Origin: Mytilus californianus
Taxonomy: Eukaryota; Mollusca; Bivalvia; Mytilida; Mytilidae
Assembly (NCBI RefSeq): GCF_021869535.1
Contig: NW_026262593.1
Coordinates: forward strand, 52,626,318 to 52,690,317
Reading direction: 5' to 3'
DNA: 64,000 nt
Below the pieces are notes generated by a model. The model was not told the origin of the DNA. It saw only the letters and a program-made list of their open reading frames with translations, and made no database searches. Both the position numbers and the translations under genes were made by a program. This document shows, piece after piece, positions 34,027 to 45,365 of the stretch. Each line of letters begins with the position of its first letter. The first letter of the stretch is position 1.

Positions 34027-34575
34027 AAGAAGATGTGGTATGATTGTCAATGATACAACTCTCTACAACAGACCAAATGACATAGAAATTAACAAATATA
34101 GGTCACCGTACAGCCTCCAACAATGAGCAATTTATATAACATTGTAAACATATAAATATAAGACATTTGCATATGAAATTATTCTATTCCTTAATACTTT
34201 GACAGCGGGTCTTCATATACATGTATAGGATGCAGACTCGTACTCATAATTTTGACCGTATGGGTAAATCAAGTGAAGTGACCATTTTAACATTCATGAC
34301 GGACAGCGGGTCTTCGTGTACATGTATAGGATGCAGACTCGTACTCATAATTATGTCCGTATGTGTAAATCAAGTATATTGGGAAATGGGCTGCAGACCT
34401 TTTTAACATTAATGACGGAAAATAACTTTGTTGCAAATTTTCTTAAAAATTGATGTTAAATTGGGATCGCCATTGATCTAAACATTAAACGTACGGTGAC
34501 CTATAGTTGTAAACTTCTATGTCATTTGGTCTCTGGTGGAGAGTTGTCTCTTTGGCAATTATACCATATCTTCTT
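34027..34575. mobile_element. Family A relative with ~95-bp terminal inverted repeats
   Basis: The head AAGAAGATGTGGTATGATTG at 34027 continues to 'ggtcaccgtacagcctcc'. It is mirrored at 34490-34575 by 'gtacggtgacctatag ... ggcaattataccatatcttctt'. The enclosed DNA contains a 101-bp tandem duplication. This copy shows that the family A head can act as a terminal inverted repeat. Confidence 0.75.
34201..34403 (+). repeat. 101-bp tandem duplication inside the element
   Basis: 'gacagcgggtcttc' starts at 34201 and again at 34302. Both units continue with 'tacatgtataggatgcagac', 'tcgtactcataatt' and 'ttttaacatt', and end before 'gacgga'. The second unit has a ~20-base replacement near its end. 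Confidence 0.9.
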
Positions 34576-35035
34576 ATTTTTATATTCAACATATTCACCA
34601 ATGAAAACTAAAGCAAACTAATGAAAATGGTGATGTAAACTTATCTTTCTAATTAATATTGAACTACATTTCATGTACTTTTATTGAAATTAATTAAAAT
34701 GTCTAGATTTATTGTATATTAAACTGATATTTAATACCTTTCAAATATTTGAATTTATATTACGTTATCATACGAAAATCATTTAACTCACTGAAAAGCA
34801 ACTACTGTATTTCATCAATTTAATAATTCCCAAAAGTAAAGAACATAAATCATTTTCTCGTAGAAAAAACGAAATAACGGAAATGATTATTAACACACAT
34901 ACACACTGAGTTTACAACATACAAAGTTCTACATTCTTTACACCCAGTTTTTTGTAGGGTTCGTACGTGTTGCTCATTATTCAGTTTCATAGTTTTCTAT
35001 GTTGTGTTTCGTATAATGTTTGTCTTTTGTTCTTT
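34576..35035. other. AT-rich DNA with a reversed family B fragment
   Basis: About 34940-35030 ('gggttcgtacgtgttgctcattattcagtttc...tatgttgtg') is a reversed fragment of family B. The rest has no recognised feature. Confidence 0.4.
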
Positions 35036-35039
35036 TTTC

Positions 35040-35640
35040 GTTTTTATTCGCCCGTTTGCGGGACGTATTATGGTATACCGTTGTCCGTCTATCTGTCCGT
35101 CCGTCGTCAACACTTCGGACAATAACTCAAAAATGCTTTTATCAATTTTAAAGAAACATTGGTGAATTGTTTATATCTATTGACGTAACCTCCCTTTCGA
35201 ATTTAAAAAAAAATAGATTTTACTTTTCCGAATTATGGGATTTTATTCATAAAAGATGGGTGATTTTTCAGTTTTCTGACTATAACTCGGTGCAATATTT
35301 ATTCATATATTGACATAAGTTCCCTTTCGATTTTTAAAAATGTCTGATGCCATATTTTGGAGTATTCGGACTTAATTCACCAAAAGAAGGGATGTTCCAG
35401 TTTACGGACAATAACTCAGAAACTCTTTGAGCAGTTTTCATGAAACTTTGGTGGCTTGTCTATACCTATTGAAATAAACTCCTTTTTGCTTTTTCATAAA
35501 TATCTTATGTATGACATAGCAGATTTCTGGAACTTTATTCGCGGCAAAATTGTCGATAAATATCCATTTTTCACATTTTGGACAGTTATAGAATTCCATT
35601 CGTTCAAACATGGGGGCCATAAACTTAGTTAAACTTGTGG
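35040..35640 (+). repeat. Diverged tandem repeat with CGGACAATAACTCA motif
   Basis: After 'ttcgcccgtttgcgggacg', the phrase CGGACAATAACTCA occurs near 35117 and 35404, with a decayed version (CTGACTATAACTCGG) near 35276. Each is followed by 'tcaattttaaagaaacattggtg'- or 'tcatgaaactttggtgg'-like text and 'tatatctattgacgtaacctcc'-like text. The type is common in molluscs by recall. The minus-strand frame 35438-35620 is incidental. Confidence 0.6.
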
Positions 35641-35859
35641 TAGCCTCAATATTACCAAATTATTCATGTTTTGTGTCAATGGGTACCACTGTGTGTGCAT
35701 GTTGTTGTTTCATTTCATTTTATTTTTTTATTTTTTTAATTTTTTTTAAAAATTTTGTTTTTTGTTTTTTGGGGGGGTCTACTTGAGCAGTGATCACAGT
35801 ATTTCTAGATGATGATATACATTTATTTAAAGCATAAGGACGAGCTTAAAAAGGTGACG

Positions 35860-35968
35860 GGCACATCATGCGCTCATGGCGCAGCCCTTCATTTTCCATG
35901 GTATTGTCAGATTATTTTCGACTTATGAATTTGAATGTCTCTTTGGTATCTTTTGCCTCCCTTTTATA
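35860..35968 (-). repeat. Dispersed repeat family B, reversed fragment
   Basis: 'ccatggtattgtcagatta', 'cgacttatgaatttgaatg' and 'tctttggtatcttttgcctcc' are the reverse complement of the first half of family B at 13085. Confidence 0.65.
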
Positions 35969-37600
35969 TATTCTACATAAAATTCTTAGAAGCTTTACAC
36001 ATATTATCCATTTAATCAATGTTAGTGTTCAATATAGTCTTTTGTATAAAAACAATAATGCAATTCTAAAAATATTAATATCACCTGCAACGTGTACATG
36101 GTGTACATATTGCAATGGTAAAGATTTAAAAAAAAATATATACAAAGGAACGAGTTAATTTTCAATTTTGAAAAAGAAATCAAATTGAAGCCCATGAAAT
36201 AACATCATTTTAGGATATTACACACATTTCAGTTGTGTGGTAATATCGTTTCTTTAATGCACATCTCTGGTTTTTTTTATCTTCAGTAAGTGTATTTTCA
36301 AGAAAATCAATTCAAAAACTCTTTAATTGAAAAAAAACCACAAGATATCAACTTGTACAAACACTAAATCCAAATGACGACCTCTGTGAAACTCAGTTCA
36401 TTTCTCTATTTCAACAGTATCTGTTTACTCGGAACTTTTCAATACAGCTTAAAGATGAATACCACAGACAAAGAATATAATTACGAAGATAATGGACTAG
36501 TTGAAGGCACATTTTGATCAAATATATTGATTTAGAACTTAAACTTTAGATCAACTATATAAATCTTCACTATTGTTTGGTCTTTTAAATTGTCTTTGCA
36601 TTCGATCGTATTTGCATTCATTGAAAAGAGCTGAAGATGATAATGGTATTATATTGTAGTTCTTGTTTTTCCTATTCCGAAAACTCATTACTTTAAAAAA
36701 AACTCACTTTACCGACAAATTAAACACAAAATGAGATTTAATGCTTAGAATAATTGAAAAATAACTTTCCGCCTGTTACTCAATATTCTATCAATTCAAA
36801 GTAAATTTTGAAAAATTCATTTCATTTCATTAGTATTGGATAAAAATTAATCCTTCAAATTTCCTTATATTGGCTAAGATCTTTTATTTTAATTCTTTAA
36901 TCAAATCAAAAAGTCTTGAAATTGGACTTCGTAATTAGAATTTTATGTGAATTCTACTGGCTTTGTACCGGATGAGGACATTTTAGTACAAAGATATGAC
37001 ACTAGCAAAATAAATCGGACGTTTTTATCGCTACAGTATAAACCATTTTAGCGCTATAATTTGTCATTATTTTAGCAAAAACTTAATTTACCAATGCCTT
37101 TTGACAAAAAATAATTCATAGCAGAATAATAAATTTAGATAATATCCAGACAGCACAAAAAAAAAAATATAAAAAAAATTAAAAAAAAAACAAGTCCAAA
37201 CAAATTAACAGCAACAAAAACCAAACGAACAACACATCAACAACAACACAAAACAAACAATACAAAAAAAGCATAACATAAAACCATACCAAGAACAACA
37301 AGAAATGAACAATTTTCCTTGTTTAGTGTCCATCTCTCTCTGGAATAACCGGAAGCTTTATTTGCGCTATCAACCAACAGTTCGAAAAGACCAAAATATA
37401 AAAAGTTTGGGTTCATAAAAAGCAAAGCGCCTACATAGAACATTCAAAATCGTCTATGGATAACTGTATCTTAGTTTTGACAATGACTGAAAATATATTT
37501 ACAAATTGCATCATTTATAACATATCAATACTGAAGCAATGGGCGACTGTTTTTTTAAAGACTGATCGTCCATTATTAACGGAACCGGCACTGAGAAATG
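35969..37600. other. No recognisable gene
   Basis: AT-rich DNA with an A-rich, AAC-rich tract at 37155-37275. Short open frames on both strands around 37237-37653 lack support. Confidence 0.4.
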
Positions 37601-37601
37601 T

Positions 37602-37774
37602 TAAATGTATGAAAAATCTAGAAAGGATCATTTCCCTCCAAATTTTCAATTGATTATATCTCAAAAACCTGTCATCATTTTCTACTTTTTAAGTTCCGTT
37701 ATCTATATACTATCAAATTATAACAGTCTTTTAAAAAGCATATTATTTTGAAACAGATAAGCGAACATCCTTAA
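37602..37774 (-). mobile_element. TTAA-flanked MITE, truncated reversed copy
   Basis: Read in reverse it starts TTAAGGATGTTCGCTTATCT and follows the 9565 and 49300 copies to 'ggaaatgatcctttctag', where similarity stops. About 55% of the element is missing at its distal end. Confidence 0.8.
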
Positions 37775-38082
37775 AGATACTCAGAAAAAACCAAATGAAC
37801 ATTAAAAAAGACAATGAAAGACAGACACCATAATGATAAAGAGAAATAAGACGAAAAGAAAAACACCAGTTTACAAAAACACAACGCTCAGACCATTCAG
37901 AATAGAACCGAGGTGCTCGGAAAGGATTAACAGCCTCTCATTAGTGGCATCCGCGCCGTCATATTCTTCAGAAAAAAAAAACTTAAATCATTGGAAATCT
38001 TTGATCAAAACGTTTCGGCAGTTACACTATGTCTTGTACAATGTACACAATGTACATAAAGTCACTATAGATACGCTCCAGG
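37775..38082. other. Flank of a family E copy; no gene
   Basis: The 84-codon frame at 37833-38087 lies in this flank and ends at the repeat. It has no recognisable motif. Confidence 0.35.
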
Positions 38083-38268
38083 ATTGATTTTTTTACGCCG
38101 GACGCGTGTTTCGTCTACAAAAGACTCATCAATGACGCTCAACTCAAAAACGGCCAAATAAGTACGAAGTTGAAGAGCGTTGAGGACCTTGAATTCCGAA
38201 AGGTATTGCCAAATACAGCGAAGGTGATTTATTACGGAGGTCAAAAATCTTAAGTATTTCGAAAATTT
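38083..38268 (+). repeat. Dispersed repeat family E, second copy
   Basis: 'gacgcgtgtttcgtctacaa', 'aagactcatcaatgacgctc', 'gagcgttgaggacc' and 'gccaaatacagcgaagg' correspond block by block to 13711-13885. Confidence 0.75.
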
Positions 38269-38334
38269 AAAGTTTTATAAACATTTAAACATGTGAGATA
38301 TAACTCATTTAAACCAGCATTTTCTACATAAGGA

Positions 38335-38475
38335 AATGCCTGTACTAAGTCAGGAATATGACAGTTGTTTTCCATTCGTTTGATGTGTTTGAGCTTTTGA
38401 TTTTGCCATTTTAGAAGAGACTCTCCGTTTTGAATTTTCCTTGGAGTTCGGTTTTTTTGTTATTTTATTTTTTTC
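38335..38475 (+). repeat. Dispersed repeat family C, second copy
   Basis: 'aagtcaggaatatgacagtt', 'tttccattcgtttgatgtgt', 'gattttgccattttagaag' and 'ccttggagttcggtt' match 12262-12390. Confidence 0.8.
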
Positions 38476-38920
38476 CTATCATTTACACTAAATATGTGAA
38501 GTTTTTAAAACAAAAAAAAACAACATTAAATCCATCGTAATAGTATTATTTATTTAAACCAAAATGAAATGCCATTCCCTTTTCAAATAATATGTGTGTA
38601 CCTAAGATGTCTCTTAAAACCTGAACAGAACATTTCAAGAAAAACATTTAACAAGAAGAGATATTAACAGCCAAATATTTTTAACATTAAAACTTCATTT
38701 TAAATCAAAATACACCATGTGTCGTCGTGAGAATTGAAATCGGTAGCATTTATTCAATAAAAAAAATAATTTGAAAATACTGAATTTATTCTCATGTTTT
38801 CTTTAAGTGGTTACCTTGTTTAATTTGTGTTTTTCTGAAAATCTATATACTTTTTTTTTTGTTTTTTTTTTTAAATCTTCAGCATACTTTTAATAATTAA
38901 CGCTTGTTACATACACCCTA
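38476..38920. other. No recognisable gene
   Basis: AT-rich DNA with T-runs near 38850. Nothing was recognised. Confidence 0.4.
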
Positions 38921-38924
38921 TAAA

Positions 38925-39100
38925 AGAGGGACGAACGATACCAGAGGGACAGTCAAACTCATAGATCGAAAACAAACTGACAACGCCATGGCCAAAAATA
39001 AAAAGACAAACAGACAAATAATAGTACAGATGACACAACATAGAAAACTAAAGACTAAGCAACACGAACCCCACCAAAAACTATAAGTTGTCAAGGGAAA
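38925..39100 (+). repeat. Dispersed repeat family B, third long copy
   Basis: 'gagggacgaacgataccaga', 'cagtcaaactcatagatcga', 'aaactgacaacgccatggcc' and 'aagcaacacgaaccccacca'. The two 60-codon frames on opposite strands here are by-products. Confidence 0.8.
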
Positions 39101-39605
39101 CAACTAAGGGGACCCCTCATTATTACAGTCTCAATTGTCGGGGGAAATGCAAATGAGAAAAAAAACTCCCATTATATATAATTATCATCTATCTATATAG
39201 TTATACATTGTACCATATATATTCATTTGAACAAAATATTCCTCTTATCTGTATATCCCCTGGCCTCTCATAAGAGCCAGCTACAAATTAAGCAGTTTCA
39301 ATTTTAAAGCACTTCATTTCGTTCTTTTGATATGCTAATTTCTATTACATTCCGGTCGAATGAGCTTTTGCCACGTGCTACTCGTTAGAATTTATATACT
39401 TTTTCAATTATTTTCCTAAAATTAGTTGTGATAGCGTTTCCCATCTACACGCATGTTTCTTAAATCAAGCTGTCTGAATTTGATTTATTGGTGTGTTTTT
39501 TATTTGTCTGCTCTGATAAGTTGCATTTTCATGGATGCATACCCCTTATATACTTAGTTTTTATGTTAAAACATTTAATTGTGCTTTTTCTAGCATACCA
39601 ATATA
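39101..39605. other. No recognisable gene
   Basis: AT-rich DNA between family B and family A copies. Confidence 0.4.
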
Positions 39606-39607
39606 AA

Positions 39608-39730
39608 AATAAGGACAAGAGGTATGATTGCCAATGAGACAAATATCCACTTAAGTTCAAATAAAGTGGATGTAAGCAATAATAGGCAACCACACGGCCT
39701 TCAACAATGAGAAAAACCCATACCGTATAT
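39608..39730 (+). repeat. Dispersed repeat family A, short diverged copy
   Basis: 'aggacaagaggtatgattgccaatgagacaa' followed by 'ggcaaccacacggccttcaacaatgag' and 'aaacccataccgta'. This places it with the 57282 subfamily. Only the head is present. Confidence 0.7.
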
Positions 39731-40930
39731 TTTCATTGTCTATCTGTATCTTTTTGGTTCTTCGTACTAGTGTTTCAGTAGCACATTTACAATCTGTATA
39801 CATTTTTGTTTGTTTACTTTTTTAAAATAAAGACCTTCGTGCTAAGCATATTGAAAAATCTGCTCAATGTAGTTTATGAATATATTGTAACAGCTTTTGA
39901 TCGAATTAAAAAAAATATACCGTCAGTTCATTTTAAAAGCAAATACTGTCGTTTTCCTTTATCAATTTGCTTCAATTTAGTTCTTTTATCGTCTGTCTTA
40001 TGTGAACCACTGTAATTCCTTACAGACACTATAATCATTTTAAGAATTTTGTCCACATATCTTCCAACAATTCAGTCAATTGCAACATTGAAATGATTCA
40101 ATTGTATCACCATTAACGATATATTGTAAATAGAGCTAGCTATTGAAGGGAAAAGCAGTGACTTAAATTAAATTGAATTTGTGAAGGCTTATCGACACAG
40201 ACCATACAAAAGTAATATGACGTAAATACTACAATGACGCACATTTTGTATCCAACAGTAAAATCTATTTTCGCTTTTAATGCATTGCATTTTTTGCCAC
40301 CATATTCTATATTGTTTTTCAACATTATCGAAAACATTTGAAAAGACTCCTTTTCTGAGTGGGATCCACTATCAAGTACTTTGATAAATACTATTCAACT
40401 GCAAATAATTGAAAAAACTACCAAAGATACCAGGTCTATATTTCCATTGAAATAATATTTTGTTCTAAAATGTACATTTCACAATTTGATTTGCTGCACT
40501 GTACATACCGTTGCCGTATTAAACAATGATTTGAAGTAAAGCGGTCGATATTAAACTGTGATATATGTACTATCAGAAAAAAGTACTTTAATGTTAATTT
40601 CTGAAACTGCAAGAGTTTTTGATTAGATATTATCTAGAAAATGTTGAAAATTAAGCTAACTTTCTGTGGCAGATTCTATCGATATAAACATGAATCAAAT
40701 GGTAGTTTCATATAAAATCATACTAAAGACAAGATTGACAAACCATAGTCAAAGTTGATTTCGGTCGTTTTTCTATAATGTTTAAATTCATATTTGTTTT
40801 GATTCTCTTAAATGTTTTTTTTTTTAATTTTTATTTTACTGTTCAATGTTTTGGTTATGATTGTAGTATATAACTATATACATTTATGTCTCAGCTCAAA
40901 GGGTTGACAGAGGTATAAACATATGGTTAC
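39731..40930. other. No recognisable gene
   Basis: AT-rich DNA. The frames at 39806-40015 (plus) and 40140-40337 (minus) are unsupported. Confidence 0.4.
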
Positions 40931-41115
40931 CTTGACCTCTCCCATCTGGCAGTGAAATCCATGGTAAAACGTGGAATGTATAAATTTGCAGCCACGTTCG
41001 TGTGGAATGACGATATTGAATCCGATGAAACTATCCACAGGTTTCAGAATCAAATGTATTGGTTTTAACCTTTTTTGTAGCATACTTGTTTTTGTAATGA
41101 ATATAGATTCTACCA
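40931..41115 (-). CDS. Candidate internal exon of an unrecognised gene
   Basis: On the minus strand an acceptor-like CGATGCAG precedes a 185-bp interval that ends at a donor (GTCAAG then GTAACC). It reads open for 61 codons after a two-base phase, beginning VESIFITKTSMLQKRL, containing IPHERGCKFIHSTF and ending CQMGEVK. The peptide has balanced composition for AT-rich DNA, including Cys, His and Gly. No domain was recognised. The acceptor lacks a long pyrimidine tract, and a shorter plus-strand interval (41080-41133) also has splice-like edges, so the call is tentative. Confidence 0.35.
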
Positions 41116-41760
41116 CTGCATCGAGTGTGATACGGTAAGATATTTCTCAAACTCTACAGTCAAGTTTTCAAATTTAAAACGCGAGGCTTGCAAAGCATTT
41201 CAAATATTTAAAATTTTACTATTATCGTATTGCACGAGATTCGGTGATGGAATCTATTCTCTATTTTTTTTGTCCTTTTTTCAATGATCTGCAAAATGAT
41301 GTGTTTTTATTTTTTGTGACTCCATTTGGCAATGTAGCCTCTTTTTGTGTCGTTTCAAAAGGAAATTCAGCGAAAAGCAAGAACATTTGACGTCTTTATT
41401 GAATTTTTACCAACGAAGAACTGACGGTTCAAACTAAGTTAAACCACAACTTGATTATAAAACATATAATCAACCGGCTTGGAAAAAATATAGATCGTCT
41501 ACGAATTATAGAAAAACATGATACATTGTATAACACGCTTGGAGATAATTTTGAATTGATATAGTTTTGTCAAATTTCTTCCATGAAATAGGATGTGTTT
41601 TCTGCTTCGTTTTGTGTCTTCTTGGCACAACTATATTATGCTTAGCCGAGTTATGTAGTAATATACAATATATGTGCATTGTATTTTTTCCGACAATGTA
41701 CAAATATTGTTTTTATCCTGAAATTTACACCCAACACTTGAAACTTTAGTTGTTATATTT
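41116..41760. other. No recognisable gene
   Basis: AT-rich DNA. The overlapping opposite-strand frames at 41506-41749 are unsupported. Confidence 0.4.
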
Positions 41761-41761
41761 T

Positions 41762-41970
41762 TAAATCATTGTCTCTAATTTTTCAAAGAAATCGACATAG
41801 TTTAAACGCGGACCGCGAAGAGGACCCCAAAATGAACTGGTACGCAAAAAGAAATATCCACATTACCGCTTGCTCAACAGGAGACTTTATTTGTACAAGT
41901 ACAAATAAAGCAAAAATTTATTTGTGTACCTGTTATTTGTACATTAGTTAGCTGATTGCAGGATAAATGT
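41762..41970 (-). repeat. Long-range inverted repeat pair, right member
   Basis: Reverse counterpart of 16990-17215, 24.6 kb away. The block CGCGGACCGCGAAGAGGACC is identical to the reverse complement of the left member. The internal TTATTTGTACAAGTACAAAT block is a short perfect palindrome present only in this copy. The 60-codon frame 41769-41951 lies within the repeat. Confidence 0.75.
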
Positions 41971-42109
41971 GTTTATGTGCCGAAGATATCATATAAGTTT
42001 TGCTGCAATATATCTACTTTACTGTGTAACAAAGACACTTTGACAATTAATGAAAATGACAGTTTTCTTCTCAATTTTCACAAGGGAGACAGAATTGTTG
42101 GAGTGAATA

Positions 42110-42366
42110 TATAAGGGTCTAAATGGAGTTTACAGAATTGAGAATAATGGGCCAAATGTAAGAAAAATCAACAAAAAAAATAATAAAAATAATAAAAAAC
42201 AGAGAAAAAGAGAGTAAAAAAAAGTAAGAATAGAGAAAAATGGGGCACTAAAATATACAGAATAGAGAATAATGGGCTAAAAATATTAAGATTAGAGAAA
42301 AATGACCTAAATAATTAAAGAATACGGATAAGAAAGGACACCACCCCCCCCTCAGACCCTCATATA
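42110..42366 (-). mobile_element. GAGGGTCTG inverted-repeat element, reversed copy
   Basis: Left 'aagggtctaaatggagtttacagaat' and right 'cccccctcagaccctcatat' are the family termini. Between them are about six decayed 30-bp units in reverse ('agaatagagaataatgggct'). It is the only complete reversed copy. Confidence 0.7.
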
Positions 42367-43080
42367 TAATGAATCGTTGCATATTCTTAAAACAGTGTCT
42401 GAGAGTTTCAATTAGTGATACAGTAATAGCATCCTTAACTTAGCATGTGGTGTCCAATTTTCTTACATATCAGCGAGGGTATCAAGAAAGTTCATTACAT
42501 TTTTACATTAAAAACACTTTGGTGCACAGAGACTAAACGTGTTAATGTTATGACGCCGATTAAAGAGATTTCTGGGCGAGATAGTAAGCATAGATATAAA
42601 ATATGTCTTAGAAATAGGAAACTGTTTCCTATTCCGTTCTGTAAACATAGCGTGAGCGGAAACTATCTGATCTGAACGGATAAAACTTATAGTTGTGACG
42701 ATGGCAAACGGAAAAACCAAATGAATGATATAAAAGAAAATGAAATTTACTTTATATTGCACGGCACATGTCTATATTAGGACTCATTTGTTTTCAGTCA
42801 GTGATCAATTATATAATATACATAGATCAAAACGACGCTTCCTAAACTGAAATTACGTTAGAATATTTTAAAAGTAAGCTTAATTGTTTGCTAAACGCTC
42901 TTTAGACGATAAAAGATAAAATGAGTTAACTGGTTGTAATTCAAAACCCCGTTTCAACGGTTCATATCTTTAGATTGTATATTATTGTGTAAATAAACAA
43001 ATATTTATGAAATGCACATTATATTATGTTTTTCAAGTTTTTAACAGTGGATACGAATTAAAATACTGGTTTTTCTACCA
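42367..43080. other. No recognisable gene
   Basis: Two frames on opposite strands overlap at 42445-42762. Neither has a motif or splice boundary. Confidence 0.4.
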
Positions 43081-43084
43081 TCAA

Positions 43085-43330
43085 ATTTTAAGATACAAAA
43101 AAATAAAGAGGCGAAGGATACCAAAGGGACATTCAAACTCATAAGTCGAAATCAAACTGACAACGCCATGACTGAAAAAGAAACAGACAAACAGTACACA
43201 AAACACAACATAGAAAACCAAAGACTGAGCAACAAGAATCCCATTAAAAACTGGGGGCGATCTCGGGTGCTCCAGAAGGGAACGCAGATCCTGCTCCACA
43301 TGTGGCACCCGTCGTGTTGCTCATGATCAC
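43085..43330 (+). repeat. Dispersed repeat family B, fourth long copy
   Basis: 'gaggcgaaggataccaaagg', 'ttcaaactcataagtcgaaa', 'gctccagaagggaacgcaga' and 'cacatgtggcacccgtcgtg'. It matches 13085-13330 throughout, including the end. Confidence 0.8.
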
Positions 43331-43544
43331 CTATTTTTATATATCTGCTAATATCATGCATGGAACCTATACTTCACACTATGCAAAGTGTAAAGCTTCG
43401 TGCAAATTTAAGTTGTTGACAAAGTAATGAAAATAACGCTCAAAGTCAATCATTTGAAAGACTATATTGTACATGAGTATAACTAATCAAATACATTAAG
43501 AGACCTATTATTTGTGTGTATAATTTGTTATTGTGTTGTTCCGT

Positions 43545-43877
43545 TGTACCATTGTCCCAGGTTAGGGGGAGTATTTGGCGCCAACAAACATTCTGCATGT
43601 GCCTGTCCCAAGTCAGAAACCTGTAATTCAGTGGTTGTCGTTTGGTGCTGTGTTACATATTTGTTTTTCGTTCATTATACTGTACATAAATTAGGCCATT
43701 AGTTTTCTCGTTTGAATTGTTTTACATTTGTCATTTCGGGGCCTTTTATAGCTGACTATGCGGAATGGGCTTTGCTCATTGATGAAGGACGTAAGGTGAC
43801 CTATAGTTTTTAATTTCTGTGTCATTTGGTCTATTGTGGAGAGTTGTCTCATTGGCACTCATACCACATCTTCTTTT
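43545..43877 (-). repeat. Dispersed repeat family A, reversed copy (second subfamily)
   Basis: Contains 'ccattgtcccaggttaggggg', 'cctgtcccaagtcagaaacc', 'ggggccttttatagctgact' and the head 'cactcataccacatcttctt'. It shares 'agtttttaatttctgtgtcatttggtc' with the 34490 arm, so it belongs to that subfamily. Confidence 0.8.
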
Positions 43878-43904
43878 TACATTAAAAGTATACTAGTAGC
43901 CAAA

Positions 43905-44110
43905 TTCATCTTTTAAAATCAACTTAGCAGGAGAAAATACTTTCTTAATTTATCATCAGATAATTTAATAAATGGATGTTATCAATCATGACAGTACTTA
44001 ATCACTGTGAGCTGATAATACCCTCGGTGACTAACAATACAACAGTAAACACCATTCCATCTGAGTGTCTCATATGCTTGGAATTATTTTTTCCTTCGTT
44101 TATGGCATGC
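43905..44110 (+). repeat. Dispersed repeat with ATGATACCCT block, second copy
   Basis: 'gccaaattcatct', 'gttatcaatcatgacagtac' and 'gctgataataccctcggtgac' parallel 29250-29345 and the tandem units at 44990-45365. Confidence 0.55.
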
Positions 44111-44150
44111 AGTGAAAACTGTTATACATAGGGCTTCCTTGTGAAATATT

Positions 44151-44421
44151 TACAGCAAAATGCCTTGAGTGTGTAGGTAAAGGTAATTTCTTTGGTTAGC
44201 TTGCTTGCTAGCTGAACCGTGAAATCATTATTAGGTAAGGTATACTACCCTCCGTTCGGAGTAGTGTAGTCCTACAGACGGATAGATTTGTTATCTGTCG
44301 GACTAGTCTACTATTAAAGGAGGGTAGACGACCTAACTCAATAATGACTTCACGGCTCAGCTAGGAAGCAAGCTAACCAAAGATATGACCTTTAGCTACA
44401 TACTCAAGGCATTTTGCTGTA
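44151..44421. mobile_element. Complete foldback MITE with TA ends
   Basis: The left arm starts TACAGCAAAATGCCTTGAGT and the right arm ends with the matching reverse complement. The arms extend over 100 bp, so nearly the whole 271-bp element can fold on itself ('ggttagcttgcttgctagctgaacc' against 'ggctcagctaggaagcaagctaacc'). With TA as the target duplication the terminus is CAGCAAAATG, suggesting a Tc1/mariner-type source. A left-truncated relative is at 21832-22030. Confidence 0.85.
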
Positions 44422-44578
44422 ACCCGTTGACAATATATAAAAACAACACGTAAATAAATGAAGTGCGTCCAAAGCTTTCCTTTATCAGGAACACGAAACA
44501 CTCAAAACCAAGAATTTAAATATATAAATACTTGAATACGTGACATTTTATATGACCGAAAAAGTATAACAAAACAAG

Positions 44579-44860
44579 AATGTGTCCATAGTAGACGAAT
44601 GTCCCACCCGCACTATCATTTTCTATGTTCAGTGGGCCGTGAAATTGGGTAAAATTAGAAAGATCATATCATAGGTAACATGTGTACTAAGTTTCAAGTT
44701 GATTGGACTTCAACCTACTCAGAAACTACCTTTACCAAAAACGTAAACCTAAAGCGGGTCATACGGACGAACGGACGAACGAACGGACGGACGGACGAAC
44801 AAACGGACGCATAGACCGAAAAACATAACGCTTAGGTGAGGCATAAAAAACATAACTCCA
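44579..44860 (+). repeat. Dispersed repeat with GGAC/GAAC microsatellite
   Basis: 'agtagacgaatgtcccacccg', 'aagtttcaagttgattggac' and 'accaaaaacgtaaacctaaagcggg' precede a run of GGAC and GAAC tetranucleotides at 44763-44810. This is a bivalve repeat type I know by recall. The minus-strand frame 44749-44988 translates the microsatellite. Confidence 0.7.
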
Positions 44861-44989
44861 AGGTATATTAAAAAACAAAGGTGAAGTCCATACAAACTGA
44901 AAAAATCAAACGTTATCAACCAACGGGACGAGTGAAACACAACAAAAGGGACCCCACAAAGTATGATAGCCAAATTCATCATAAACAAA

Positions 44990-45365
44990 TTTCGCCGGAG
45001 AGAGTTGGAACCTTAGGTCCCTAATATCTTACAAATGTATCAACGTAAAACTCAGAAAAGTAAGTTATCAATCATGACGGTACTGAAGCACTGACTACTG
45101 AACTTATGATACCCTCGACGACTAGTATAACAGTACACAAACAGGGAATGTATATAAGTAAAGCAAGTTATTAATCATGTCGGTACTGAAGCACTGTCTT
45201 CTGAGCTCTTGATAACCTAGGGACTAATATTACTGTACATTAAAAGAGAATTTATATAAGAAAAGCAAGTTATTAATCATATCGGTATTGAAGCACTGAC
45301 TACTGAGCTGATGATACCCTAGGGGACTAATATGACAGTACATGAACAGCCACCATTCCCCTTCC
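44990..45365 (+). repeat. Tandem repeat, three ~115-bp units
   Basis: The phrase 'aagttattaatcatgtcggtactgaagcactg' (with variants) starts near 45061, 45168 and 45265. Each is followed by 'tgaactatgataccct'-like and 'actaatatgacagtacat'-like blocks. Units differ by 10-20%. Confidence 0.8.

Noticed and set aside
41080-41133. + strand 54-bp interval with TTTTTTGTAG acceptor and GTAAGA donor
   Set aside because: It overlaps the longer and better minus-strand candidate at 40931-41115. Both cannot easily be exons, and the shorter one is weaker.
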